24,275 nt of DNA from JBDIBB01 sp039812685 (GCA_039812685.1 JBDIBB010000060.1:1-24275), one strand, 5' to 3'; shown: positions 16,501 to 24,275, numbered from the stretch's first letter. The notes: a model not told the origin generated them from the letters alone. Numbers and translations: made by a program.

Positions 16501-16849
16501 CCGGCTCCATCGTGGCGTCGATGCGCAGACGATCGTTCACGCTGAGCTGGATGCCGGTCCGCACGAACCGCTTGAAGCCGTCGAGTTCGACCGCGACCTC
16601 GTAGGTACCGATCGGCAGCAGCGGCGCGACGTAGATGCCGGTGGCGTCGGTCACCAGCGTCAGCGTGGCGTTGGTGCCGGTGTTGCGCACCGAGACGGTC
16701 ACGCCCGGCAGCACGGCCCCGGACTGGTCGCGCACGGTGCCCGTGATGGTGCCGGTGATTTCCTGGGCCGCGACAGGCACGGCCGCGAGAAGGCCGGTGA
16801 CCAGCGCCAGCGCAAGGACCGTCCTGAAACGATGGTTCAGGGCATCCAT
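13547..16849 (-). CDS. Oar-like TonB-dependent outer-membrane receptor
   Basis: A 1100-aa outer-membrane beta-barrel protein of the Oar/carboxypeptidase-regulatory-like TonB-dependent group, greatly expanded in Acidobacteriota. A signal peptide (res. 1-28, ending PVAA) precedes a carboxypeptidase-regulatory-like domain (about 33-115: GTVRDQSGAVLPGVTVSVRNTG, then DATGIYVAPLLPIGTYEV). A plug-like region follows with MPLNGRSVIQLVAMQPGV, GNRASQNAWMLDGADN and SAEFGRSGGGQINVVTKSGTN. The rest is barrel and ends in Phe (RVTF), the usual BAM signal. It would import a large or polymeric ligand using TonB energy, or act in adhesion; substrate is unknown. The ATG at 16849 has a strong ribosome-binding site and the signal peptide follows at once. 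A sigma-54-like site lies about 80 bases upstream. No SusD partner is adjacent. Confidence 0.93.
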   Translation of the reverse strand: MDALNHRFRTVLALALVTGLLAAVPVAAQEITGTITGTVRDQSGAVLPGVTVSVRNTGTNATLTLVTDATGIYVAPLLPIGTYEVAVELDGFKRFVRTGIQLSVNDRLRIDATMEPGAIAETITVEAATPIIKTESSDVSTLINNKQVELMPLNGRSVIQLVAMQPGVSSGMGSTILPGLTGGTTAINVNGNRASQNAWMLDGADNVDVGSNLGLINFVNVDAVAEVKILRSNYSAEFGRSGGGQINVVTKSGTNAFSGSAFWFARRDDWDASPFFGTLDRDRNGKRDASPLTYDNYGYTVGGPVLKDRLFFFWGHEFRNWKRVLGGGVQNTRVPTARQRAGDFSEFPTAIVDPLTGLPFSGNVIPSDRIDPLARSLLSLFPQPNADPNVLGGNRNYSASTQTEVDFREELVRIDYRLSAAHSFYGRFIHDTLPANQPFGEVFGSLQAAFPGIASLDSDQPGRGFVGAWNWVLSPSMLNEASYQYSRGAILSTLNGTYERSVSIPKIYSGSPGDRILPGIAFGSGGYGGWNFFGPYDNTYGSHRFKDTLTWVKGNHSVKGGLLLSWEFKNENAASGTNGAFTFPGTSSADFRSTGDAFADFLLGRASVYNETNIDIASHLRFEMYEAFVQDDWKVRPDLTLNLGMRWSWIRQPYDTEDVLTNFDPGKFDPARAYQISAGNVRVKGTGDPLNGIIIAGQNSPFGRRIVDSPWARFGPRAGFAWDVGSDARMAVRGGYGLYFDRTLVGIALQNAFLNPPFAFGAQVTASGGAGPTLGNPTAGAARDNEILVPNLTVMSTDFEIPMTHQWSLGVQRQLPWNFVMDVAYVGSAGRNLLRAYDINQTPAGTTNPTNAARPYRGWGNITLRATDATSLYNALQASLSRRFTDGLQLNVNYTLSRVTADSPSDRSDLAQDKNNLDAERAVASYDRTHIFGVNWVWELPFLRDPANRLLYNLAGGWQLTGFTRYESGVPLTITTATNTSNSFGNVTRRPDLVGEPEGPKTIGQWFNTSAFAVPAANQFGNAPRSVVRGPHRHVTDLGLFKNFVFTNRVRGQFRLEAFNAFNETNFTGVGTVFSTPASFGRLLSAADPRLVQMAFRVTF

Positions 16850-16929
16850 CGATGACCTCCTCCAGTGGTGAACAGGCTCGGCCCGGCTGGTCGGGCTCAT
16901 CCCCTGGCGTCGGGCCGATATGGATGAGA

Positions 16930-16945
16930 TGCAAACGGAGTTCCG
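16930..16945 (-). promoter_or_regulatory. Sigma-54-like promoter upstream of the Oar-like receptor
   Basis: Read on the minus strand: CGGAAC-TCCGT-TTGCA. It has the obligatory GG-N10-GC spacing and matches 9 of 12 informative positions of the TGGCACG-N4-TTGCW consensus. The predicted start, near 16919, would give a leader of about 70 bases with a strong ribosome-binding site. Confidence 0.45.
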
Positions 16946-17206
16946 CGGCCTTCCCGGCCGTCGCTCCGGACGGCTCGCCGCGCCGCGGCACCGAACCGGT
17001 CGAATGAGGGCCAGCCCCGCGCATCCCGGCGAAATCCGCGCACACGCGTGCGAGGGGCCACGCCTCACAGTCGCGAGATCGATCCAAGGAAATGCAGGCG
17101 ACCGCGCCGGGGATCTCGAAAATTGAACTCCGGCGATCCGCTCTCGGCTTTCGGGCCGGCTCCCGGGTCCGCGCGGCGCGGGTATCGGACCCGCCTGCCG
17201 CGCGCG

Positions 17207-17214
17207 TATAGAAT
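17207..17214 (+). promoter_or_regulatory. -10 element TATAGAAT, leaderless-type spacing (pncB)
   Basis: TATAGAAT ends 6 bases before the pncB ATG (17221). Read as TATAGA or TAGAAT, the hexamer is 8 or 6 bases from the ATG, so transcription would start at or next to the start codon. Confidence 0.55.
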
Positions 17215-17220
17215 CCCTCC

Positions 17221-18561
17221 ATGCCGGCCGGGGCTCTCGACACCGATCTCTACCAGTTGACGATGATGGCGGGCTACGACGCGGCGGCGCCCGACGCCCG
17301 CGCCACCTTCGAGCTCTACGTCCGATCGCTGCCCAGCCGCCGCCACTACCTCGTTGCCGCCGGCCTCCACCAGGCGCTCGACTACCTCGAGGCGCTGCGC
17401 TTCACCCCCGAGCAGCGTGAGTGGCTGCGCGGCCAGCCGCAGTTCGCCGGCGTCGCCCCGCGCTTCTTCGACGAGACGCTCGCCGGCCTGCGCTTCACCG
17501 GCGACGTGTGGGCGATGCCCGAGGGCACGCCCTTCTTCGAGCACGAGCCGGTGCTGCGCGTCAGCGCGCCGCTCGTCGAGGCGCAGCTCGTCGAGACCGC
17601 GCTGCTGTCGATCATCAACTTCCAGACGCTGATCGCGAGCAAGGCCGCCCGCATCGTCTCCGCCGCCAACGGGCGCGCCGTGCTCGAGTTCGGGACCCGT
17701 CGCGCACACGGGCCGGAGGCGGGCGTCCACGCCGCCCGCGCCGCCTACCTCGCGGGCTGCGCCGGCACCTCGAACGTCGAGGCCGGCCACCGCTTCGGCA
17801 TCCCCGTCTCGGGCACCATGGCCCACTCGTGGGTGACGACGTTCATGGACGAGGAGGAGGCGTTCAGGGCGTTCGCCGCGGTGTTCGGCGAGCGCGCGGT
17901 GTTCCTGATCGACACCTACGACACGATCGAAGCCGCGCGGAAGATCGTCCGCATGGGGCTCAAGCCGCTCGGCGTGCGAATCGACAGCGGCGACCTCATC
18001 GCCCTCAGCCAGGCCGTGCGGGGCATCCTCGACGCGGGCGGGCTGCGGCAGACGCAGATCGTCGCCAGCGGCGACCTCGACGAGTGGAGCATCGCGGAGG
18101 CGCTGGGCCGTCAGGCGCCGATCGACGCGTTCGGTGTCGGCACGGCGCTCAGCACCTCGCGCGACGCGCCGTCGCTCGGCGGCATCTACAAGCTCGTCGA
18201 GGTGCAGCGCGGCGGCGTCCCCGTGCCGGTCATGAAGCTGAGCGGCGGCAAGGCCTCCTACCCGGGACGCAAGCAGGTGTGGCGACGCCTGCGCAGCGGC
18301 GTGGCCTACGGCGACGTGATCGGGCTCGAGGACGAGCCGGGCCCGCCCGACGGCGTGCCGCTGCTCGCGCCGGTGCTGATCGGAGGACGTCGCGTGAGGC
18401 CGCCCGCGCCGCTCGAGGCGTTGCGTGCGAGCCATCGTGCGGCGATGAACCTGCTGCCCACCGCGGTGCGCATGCTGCACGTGGTGACGCCGTACCGCGT
18501 GGCGCGGTCCTACAAGCTCGAGGCGCTCACCGACTCGGTGCTGCAGGCGCTTCGGGAGTAG
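17221..18561 (+). CDS. pncB: Nicotinate phosphoribosyltransferase
   Basis: A 446-aa enzyme of the Preiss-Handler NAD salvage pathway that makes nicotinate mononucleotide from nicotinate and PRPP with ATP hydrolysis. The family signature is complete: DTDLYQLTM at the N-terminus (res. 7-15), LEFGTRRAHGP (155-165), the SGTMAHSWV block with the phosphorylatable His202 (197-205), LIDTYDT, GVRIDSGDL (251-259), SGDLDEW and FGVGTALSTS (304-313). Length is in the usual 390-490 range. No Shine-Dalgarno; the promoter box sits next to the ATG. The downstream kinase has its own -10-like box after a GC-rich hairpin region, so the pair may be adjacent but independent. Confidence 0.96.
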   Translation: MPAGALDTDLYQLTMMAGYDAAAPDARATFELYVRSLPSRRHYLVAAGLHQALDYLEALRFTPEQREWLRGQPQFAGVAPRFFDETLAGLRFTGDVWAMPEGTPFFEHEPVLRVSAPLVEAQLVETALLSIINFQTLIASKAARIVSAANGRAVLEFGTRRAHGPEAGVHAARAAYLAGCAGTSNVEAGHRFGIPVSGTMAHSWVTTFMDEEEAFRAFAAVFGERAVFLIDTYDTIEAARKIVRMGLKPLGVRIDSGDLIALSQAVRGILDAGGLRQTQIVASGDLDEWSIAEALGRQAPIDAFGVGTALSTSRDAPSLGGIYKLVEVQRGGVPVPVMKLSGGKASYPGRKQVWRRLRSGVAYGDVIGLEDEPGPPDGVPLLAPVLIGGRRVRPPAPLEALRASHRAAMNLLPTAVRMLHVVTPYRVARSYKLEALTDSVLQALRE

Positions 18562-18564
18562 TGG

Positions 18565-18595
18565 CCGCCCCGGGGCGGTGGGGCCTCGGGGCCCC
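18565..18595. terminator. GC-only hairpins after pncB
   Basis: The 14-bp palindrome CCGCCCCGGGGCGG (18565-18578) is followed by GGGGCC-TCGG-GGCCCC (18580-18595). They sit 4 bases past the pncB stop without a T-tract; termination is plausible but not certain. Confidence 0.4.
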
Positions 18596-18613
18596 CGGCC
18601 TCGGGCACGGTCC

Positions 18614-18619
18614 TACAAT
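18614..18619 (+). promoter_or_regulatory. -10 hexamer TACAAT, leaderless-type spacing (kinase gene)
   Basis: TACAAT differs from TATAAT at one base and ends 8 bases before the ATG at 18628. There is no Shine-Dalgarno. Confidence 0.55.
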
Positions 18620-18627
18620 GATCCGCC

Positions 18628-20346
18628 ATGCTCCCTCCCGCCCCACCTCCTCCGATCACGCCAGGGCGACCCCGCGAACGCGTACAGACCAGGCTTGCCG
18701 ACGGCCGCATCCTCGAGGCGCCTCCGGGCACGCGCCTCGCCGACGTGCTCGCGGCAGCCCAGCGTGGCCGCGTGCCCGCCATGGCTGCCATCGTCAACGG
18801 CCGGCTCAGCGGGCTGGATCACCGCCTGCTGCACGATGCCGACGTGACGCCCGTGCTGCTCACCGACGAAGACGGCTCGCGCGTCTACCGGCGATCGCTC
18901 GTGCTGCTGCTCGTGACGGCGATTGCCGAGCTCCACCCCGGCGCCACGGTCACCGTCGAGCACGCCGCCGCGACGGCCGGCGCCCACTTCTGCCGCGTGT
19001 GGGGACGCGCCCCGCTCACCCAGCGCGAGCTCGACGCCCTGTCGCAGCACATGAGCGAGATGGTGGCGGCCGACCTGCCCATCACCAAGCGCCAGGTGAG
19101 CGTGGCCGAGGCGGTGAGCCTCTGCGACGCCCGCGGCGACGACGACACCGCGCGCCTGCTCAAGCACCGGCGCAAGAACCCGCTGGTGCTCCACGAACTG
19201 CGCGGGCGCGCCGATTACGTGCAGGGCTACCTCGTGCCGTCCACAGGGCTGCTGAAGCGATTCGCCCTGCACGCCTACCCGCCGGGGTTCATGCTGCAGT
19301 TCCCCCACCGGCAGCGTCCCGCGGAACTGGATCCGATCACGCCCTACCCGAAGCTCTTCGCGGTGTTCGAGGAGCACGCCGCCTGGCTCAACCGTCTCGG
19401 CATCCGGGGCGTCGGCGCGCTCAACGACGCCATCGACAACGGCACGCTGCCGGAGGTGTCGCTCGTCGGCGAGGCGCTGCACGAGGCACGCATCGCCACG
19501 ATTGCCGCCGACATCGCCGCGCAGCGCGACCGCATCCGCGTGGTGCTCATCGCCGGCCCCTCGTCGTCGGGCAAGACGACCTTCTCCAAGCGGCTGGCGA
19601 TCCAGCTGCTGGCCTCGGGCCTGCAGCCGTTTCCCATCGCGCTCGACGACTACTTCCTCGAGCGGGACAGGACGCCGCGCGATGAGAACGGCGAGTACGA
19701 CTACGAGAGCCTGGGCGCGCTCGACGTGCCGCTGTTCAACCAGCAGCTGATCGCCCTGATGGCGGGTGAGCCAGTCGCGCTGCCACGCTACAACTTCAGG
19801 ACCGGCCTCCGCGAGGCGCAGTCGACGGTGACGCTCGGCGCCGACCACGTGCTGATCGTGGAGGGCATCCACGGGCTGAACCCCGACCTCGTGCCAGCGC
19901 TGCCGCCCGAGGCGGTCTACCGCATCTACATCTCGGCGCTCACGCAGCTCAACCTCGACGGGATCAACCGCGTGGCAACGACCGACCTCCGCGTGATCCG
20001 CCGGCTGGTGCGCGACGCCGCCACGCGCGGCTACGATGCGACGGCCACGCTGCACCGGTGGCCGTCGGTCATCGCCGGCGAGAAGCGGCACATCTTTCCC
20101 TACCAGGAGAACGGCGACGCGATTTTCAACTCGGCGCTCGTGCACGAGCTGGCCATGCTGCGCCCGATGGCCGACCCGCTGTTGCTGCAGGTGCGCCCCG
20201 ACACGCCGGAGTGGCTCGAGGCCAACCGGCTCCTGTCGTTCCTGCAGTGGTTCAAGCCGGCGCCGGTTGACGCCGTGCCAACCAACTCGATCCTGAGGGA
20301 GTTCGTGGGCGGCTCCGTGCTGGAAACCTTCAGGTTCGCCCGGTAG
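18628..20346 (+). CDS. TGS / ThrRS-like / uridine-kinase family chimera (nucleoside kinase)
   Basis: A 572-aa protein combining a TGS domain (about res. 18-80), a region resembling the second N-terminal domain of threonyl-tRNA synthetase (about 90-245), and a C-terminal P-loop kinase of the uridine kinase/phosphoribulokinase family. In the kinase part IAGPSSSGKTTFSKRL (308-323) is the Walker A motif and ALDDYF (338-343) the substrate/Mg segment. LPRYNF, VEGIHGLNP and RLVRDAATRGYDATATLHRWPSV follow in the usual order. This is a known but little-studied architecture annotated as nucleoside kinase. It probably phosphorylates a nucleoside; which one, and what the tRNA-synthetase-like half does, is not known to me. 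Next to pncB it fits nucleotide salvage. A leaderless-type start. Confidence 0.9.
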   Translation: MLPPAPPPPITPGRPRERVQTRLADGRILEAPPGTRLADVLAAAQRGRVPAMAAIVNGRLSGLDHRLLHDADVTPVLLTDEDGSRVYRRSLVLLLVTAIAELHPGATVTVEHAAATAGAHFCRVWGRAPLTQRELDALSQHMSEMVAADLPITKRQVSVAEAVSLCDARGDDDTARLLKHRRKNPLVLHELRGRADYVQGYLVPSTGLLKRFALHAYPPGFMLQFPHRQRPAELDPITPYPKLFAVFEEHAAWLNRLGIRGVGALNDAIDNGTLPEVSLVGEALHEARIATIAADIAAQRDRIRVVLIAGPSSSGKTTFSKRLAIQLLASGLQPFPIALDDYFLERDRTPRDENGEYDYESLGALDVPLFNQQLIALMAGEPVALPRYNFRTGLREAQSTVTLGADHVLIVEGIHGLNPDLVPALPPEAVYRIYISALTQLNLDGINRVATTDLRVIRRLVRDAATRGYDATATLHRWPSVIAGEKRHIFPYQENGDAIFNSALVHELAMLRPMADPLLLQVRPDTPEWLEANRLLSFLQWFKPAPVDAVPTNSILREFVGGSVLETFRFAR

Positions 20347-20508
20347 AGCCGGTGAGGCTGGCACCCGAGCTCGCGGTCGGAACCGGCGGTCCCCGGGCCG
20401 CGGAGGCGATGTCCGCGCTCACGCCGGCTTTCCGGCAGCCGGCAGGCAGGCGCCGGGACCCGGGGGCGGATCGGCCTGCGATCGGCATGGATTCCCGATT
20501 GGCTCCGC

Positions 20509-20524
20509 TGGCAGCCGGCTTGCA
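20509..20524 (+). promoter_or_regulatory. Sigma-54 promoter for the sensor kinase operon
   Basis: TGGCAGCCGGCTTGCA matches TGGCACG-N4-TTGCW at 10 of 12 informative positions, including TGGCA, TTGCA and the exact GG-N10-GC spacing. The expected start near 20535 gives a leader of 23-32 bases to the kinase start. The operon encodes its own sigma-54 activator, which supports the call. Confidence 0.65.
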
Positions 20525-20557
20525 GGCCTGTTCGTGCTTCCCCCAGGGTGGGGGTGA

Positions 20558-22228
20558 GTGACGCCTATGCGCTGGTGGAACCTGCTCGGCGTGCGGATGG
20601 CCGTCACGGTGCTCGTCAGCACCGTGGTGGCGATGACCGCCTTCACCTGGGTGCTGCTGCGGGCCCAGGAATCATTCCTCGTCAGCCGGATTTCGGCTGG
20701 CGCCGGCCTGCTCAGCGATACCATCCAGAACAGCGTGCATCACGCCATGCTGGAGGACCGCCGGGACGATGCCTATCAATCGATGCGGCAGATCGCCCGG
20801 GAGCCCAACATCGAGCGCGTCCGCCTCTTCAACAAGGAAGGGCGCATCACCTTCTCCACCGATCACCGCGAACAGGACCGGTACGTCGACAAGAGGGGCG
20901 AGGCGTGCTACGCCTGCCACGCCGCCGATCAGCCGCTCGAACGGCTCAACGTGCCGTCGCGCGCCCGGATCTACCGTTTCGACCAGCACCGCGTGCTCGG
21001 CATGGTCACGCCGATCTACAACGAACCGAGCTGCTCCACGGCGCCCTGTCACGCGCATCCGCCCGATCGCACCGTGCTCGGCGTCATCGACGTGAGCATC
21101 TCGCTGCAGCCGGTGGACGCCAGCCTCGACGAGTTGCGGTGGCGCACGGTGCAGATGGGGATCCTCGCCGCGCTGGCGGTGGCCTCGGCGGTCACCCTCT
21201 TCGCCCACCGCAAGATCGTGCGACCCGTGCAGAGCCTGCTGCGTGCCACCAGGCGCATCGCGCAGGGCGATCTGTCGAAGCCGCTGCCGGTGGCCACCTC
21301 GACCGAGATCGGCCAGCTCCAGGCCTCCTTCGACGAGATGCGCCGGGGCCTGGCGGCCGCCAACGCCGAACGTGATGCGCTGCTGGCCTCGCTCGAGCAG
21401 CAGGTGGAAGATCGGACGGCGGCGCTGCGCAAGGCGCAGGACTCGCTGGTGCGATCCGAGAAGCTGTCGTCGCTCGGACGGCTCGCCGCCTCGGTGGCGC
21501 ACGAGATCAACAACCCGCTGGCCGGCATTCTCACCTACGCGAAGCTGCTGCTGCGGGGCTACGAGGCGCAGTCGGGCGAGGATCCGCAGCGGGCCAACGC
21601 CGTCAAGTACCTCAGCCTCGTCAAACGCGAGACCGAGCGCTGCTCGGCCATCGTCCGCAACCTGCTCGACTTCGCCCGCGAGCGGGCCCTCAAGCTCGTC
21701 GACGTGTCGCTGACGGCCGTCCTCGAGGAGGCCCTCACGCTGGTGAGCCACCAGGCCAAGCTCCAGAGCGTGACGATCGAACGCGACATCGGGCCGTTGC
21801 CGCCGGTCCACGGCGACTTCGGGCAACTGCGCCAGGCGTGCGTCAACGTCATCATCAACGCGTGCGACGCCATGAAGGGCGGCGGTACGCTGCGCATCAC
21901 CGCCCACGAGTCGCCTCCTGGCCGGGTGGTGCTCTCCTTCGCCGATACCGGCACGGGCATCCCGCCCGAACACCTGTCGAAGGTGCTCGATCCCTTCTTC
22001 ACCACCAAGGAGAAGGGGACCGGCCTGGGCCTCTCGGTGGTCTACGGCATCGTCGAGCGACACGGCGGCACGGTGGAGATCGCGAGCGTCGTCGGACAGG
22101 GCACCACCGTCACCTTCACGCTGCCCACGGCGGCCACGTCTCCCGTGCGCACTCAGGGACTCCCGCCCGCCGCACCGACGCCGGCGGATCTCGGCACCGG
22201 CGCGCTCAACCGCGGCCATGGCGCGTGA
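20558..22228 (+). CDS. Sensor histidine kinase with di-haem c periplasmic domain (NtrB class)
   Basis: A 556-aa membrane kinase. TM1 (res. 13-34) and TM2 (about 198-217) bracket an extracytoplasmic sensor of ~165 residues. The sensor contains CYACH (117-121), a classic CX2CH haem-c site, and CSTAPCH (159-165), the CX4CH variant known from cytochromes c3. A HAMP domain (218-270) and coiled linker follow. The HisKA box is SVAHEINNPLAG (His315). The ATPase has an N-box NVIINACDAM (430-439), G1 DTGTGIP (463-469), the F-box and G2 GTGLGL (487-492), all intact. It probably senses redox state, or a gas or ligand at haem, and phosphorylates the regulator two genes on. The start is the GTG at 20558 or, equally likely, the ATG at 20567 with GGTGAG upstream. 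It overlaps the next gene by 11 bases. Confidence 0.93.
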   Translation: MTPMRWWNLLGVRMAVTVLVSTVVAMTAFTWVLLRAQESFLVSRISAGAGLLSDTIQNSVHHAMLEDRRDDAYQSMRQIAREPNIERVRLFNKEGRITFSTDHREQDRYVDKRGEACYACHAADQPLERLNVPSRARIYRFDQHRVLGMVTPIYNEPSCSTAPCHAHPPDRTVLGVIDVSISLQPVDASLDELRWRTVQMGILAALAVASAVTLFAHRKIVRPVQSLLRATRRIAQGDLSKPLPVATSTEIGQLQASFDEMRRGLAAANAERDALLASLEQQVEDRTAALRKAQDSLVRSEKLSSLGRLAASVAHEINNPLAGILTYAKLLLRGYEAQSGEDPQRANAVKYLSLVKRETERCSAIVRNLLDFARERALKLVDVSLTAVLEEALTLVSHQAKLQSVTIERDIGPLPPVHGDFGQLRQACVNVIINACDAMKGGGTLRITAHESPPGRVVLSFADTGTGIPPEHLSKVLDPFFTTKEKGTGLGLSVVYGIVERHGGTVEIASVVGQGTTVTFTLPTAATSPVRTQGLPPAAPTPADLGTGALNRGHGA

Positions 22229-22759
22229 GGCCATCTGCATGTGGTGGCTGGGAGCGGACAAGAGCAGCGAGCGGTTGCTGGATCTGGTCGAGCGCGGGCT
22301 GGCGCGCGAATTCGGGCTGCCGATCCTGCGTCATCACGGCACGCAGCGCCCCGACCAGACCTTCGATCCGAGGCGCGGCCAGCACTCCTCCGGCGCCATC
22401 CTGCGCTGGCTGCTCGCCAACAGGCCGATCGAGGCCCGGAAACTCGTCGCCGTCACCGACGTCGACCTGTTCATCCCGGTGCTCACCTTCGTCTACGGCG
22501 AGGCGCTGCTCAACGGAGCGGCGGCGGTGGTTTCGACGGCGAGGCTCGGTGACGCGGAGCCGGCGCTGCTGGTCCCGCGGCTGCTGAAGACCTGCATCCA
22601 CGAACTCGGCCACACCTTCGGTCTCGTGCACTGCGACGACGGACGCTGCGTCATGCGGCGCTCGACGAACCTTGCCGGCGTCGACATGAAGACGGCGGCC
22701 TTCTGTCCCGACTGCCGCGTGCGGCTGCGCCTGGCCCTCGAACTCCCGGAGACCCTCTC

Positions 22760-22763
<4 letters not shown>
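22218..22763 (+). CDS. Archaemetzincin-family zinc metallopeptidase
   Basis: A 181-aa peptidase with the full archaemetzincin signature. HELGHTFGLVH (res. 128-138) gives the three zinc ligands His128/132/138 and catalytic Glu129. CDDGRCVM (139-146) follows at once and includes the Met-turn, and CPDC (163-166) completes a four-Cys structural zinc site. The upstream DVDLFIPVLTFVYGEA (81-96) is also typical. No signal peptide, so cytoplasmic. The substrate is unknown; archaemetzincins characterised so far have little or no demonstrated physiological substrate. The ATG at 22218 lies inside the kinase 3' end (ATG at 22239 is a weaker alternative), and its stop overlaps the regulator start (ATGA). 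It is therefore translationally embedded in a two-component operon, which suggests a signalling-linked role. Confidence 0.93.
22748..22752 (+). promoter_or_regulatory. Shine-Dalgarno for the response regulator
   Basis: GGAGA lies 7 bases before the ATG at 22760, inside the 3' end of the peptidase gene. Confidence 0.7.
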
Positions 22764-24127
<1,364 letters not shown>

Positions 24128-24141
24128 ACCGGACGGCTCGG

Positions 24142-24257
24142 GGCTTGGGGCTTGGGGCTTGAGGCTTGAGGCTTGGGGCTTGGGGCTTGAGGCTTGAGGC
24201 TTGGGGCTTGGGGCTTGAGGCTTGAGGCTTGAGGCTTGAGGCTTGAGGCCTCAAGCC
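24142..24257. repeat. GGCTTGR heptamer array with terminal palindrome
   Basis: Fifteen head-to-tail 7-base units GGCTTGR run from 24142 to 24246. The last base follows the order GG AA GG AA GG AA AAA, so the first 84 bases are three exact copies of a 28-base super-unit. The array closes with the perfect 18-bp palindrome GGCTTGAGGCCTCAAGCC (24240-24257), in which the last unit faces its own inverted copy. It starts 14 bases after the regulator stop. A hairpin here could also stop transcription. Confidence 0.95.
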
Positions 24258-24275
24258 GTTGAATTCCTCCACGGT

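Larger units (their letters stand above)
16850..17220. other. Divergent intergenic region between Oar-like receptor and pncB
   Basis: About 371 bases without a gene. On the minus strand it carries GGAGGAGG a few bases before the receptor ATG and a sigma-54-like element (16930-16945). On the + strand it has an inverted repeat CGAGATC/GATCTCG (17074-17080 and 17112-17118) and TATAGAAT directly before pncB. No riboswitch consensus could be established. Confidence 0.65.

Noticed and set aside
17071..17220. NAD-type riboswitch upstream of pncB
   Set aside because: An inverted repeat exists, but the likely transcription start is at the ATG itself, so the element would not be in the mRNA. No consensus could be matched.
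20358..20385. Another sigma-54 element (TGGCACCCGAG) upstream of the kinase
   Set aside because: The -24 half matches, but the -12 half has CG where GC is required.

Overview
The window is about 24 kb of very GC-rich DNA (roughly 70% G+C by eye) carrying ordinary bacterial chromosomal genes. An Oar-type TonB-dependent receptor with a carboxypeptidase-regulatory-like N-terminus, an NtrC-family kinase/regulator pair with a haem-c sensor, RicT beside holB, and interspersed heptamer arrays together suggest an Acidobacteriota genome, perhaps class Vicinamibacteria. That placement is inference from gene content and style; no rRNA, tRNA or other marker is present. No transposase, integrase, phage gene or CRISPR array was seen.

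Layout. Positions 1-70 hold a pure CTTGGGG heptamer array. Positions 131-3913 (+ strand) are a surface-polysaccharide group: a GT2 glycosyltransferase, a polyprenyl-phosphate sugar-1-phosphate transferase and a DUF1972-type GT4 transferase. REP-like repeats sit between the first two. Positions 3929-9546 (- strand) are a housekeeping series, in transcription order class A penicillin-binding protein, holB, ricT, pdxA, smpB. Position 9923 starts a SurA-N/DsbA fusion on the + strand. It converges on a CNNM/CorC-type membrane protein (11006-12322, -). Two overlapping zinc-ribbon genes follow (12444-13345, -), then a 1100-aa Oar-like outer-membrane receptor (13547-16849, -). On the + strand come nicotinate phosphoribosyltransferase (17221-18561) and a TGS/ThrRS-like/uridine-kinase chimera (18628-20346), both nucleotide-salvage type functions.

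The most distinctive part is 20509-24127 (+): a near-consensus sigma-54 promoter followed by three overlapping genes. They encode a membrane histidine kinase with two haem-c attachment motifs (CX2CH and CX4CH) in its extracytoplasmic sensor, a complete archaemetzincin-type zinc peptidase, and an NtrC-class sigma-54 activator with an intact GAFTGA loop. I read this as a redox or haem-sensing two-component system with a built-in peptidase and probable autoregulation. A second sigma-54-like site lies upstream of the Oar-like receptor, so that receptor is a possible target.

A second theme is promoter architecture. Several genes have a TANNNT -10-like hexamer only 6-9 bases before the start codon and no Shine-Dalgarno sequence, which implies leaderless mRNAs. 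The two transcription units with sigma-54-like sites have proper leaders instead; the receptor gene has a strong ribosome-binding site and the kinase gene a moderate one. The window ends (24142-24257) in a second heptamer array with GG/AA higher-order order, capped by a perfect palindrome.
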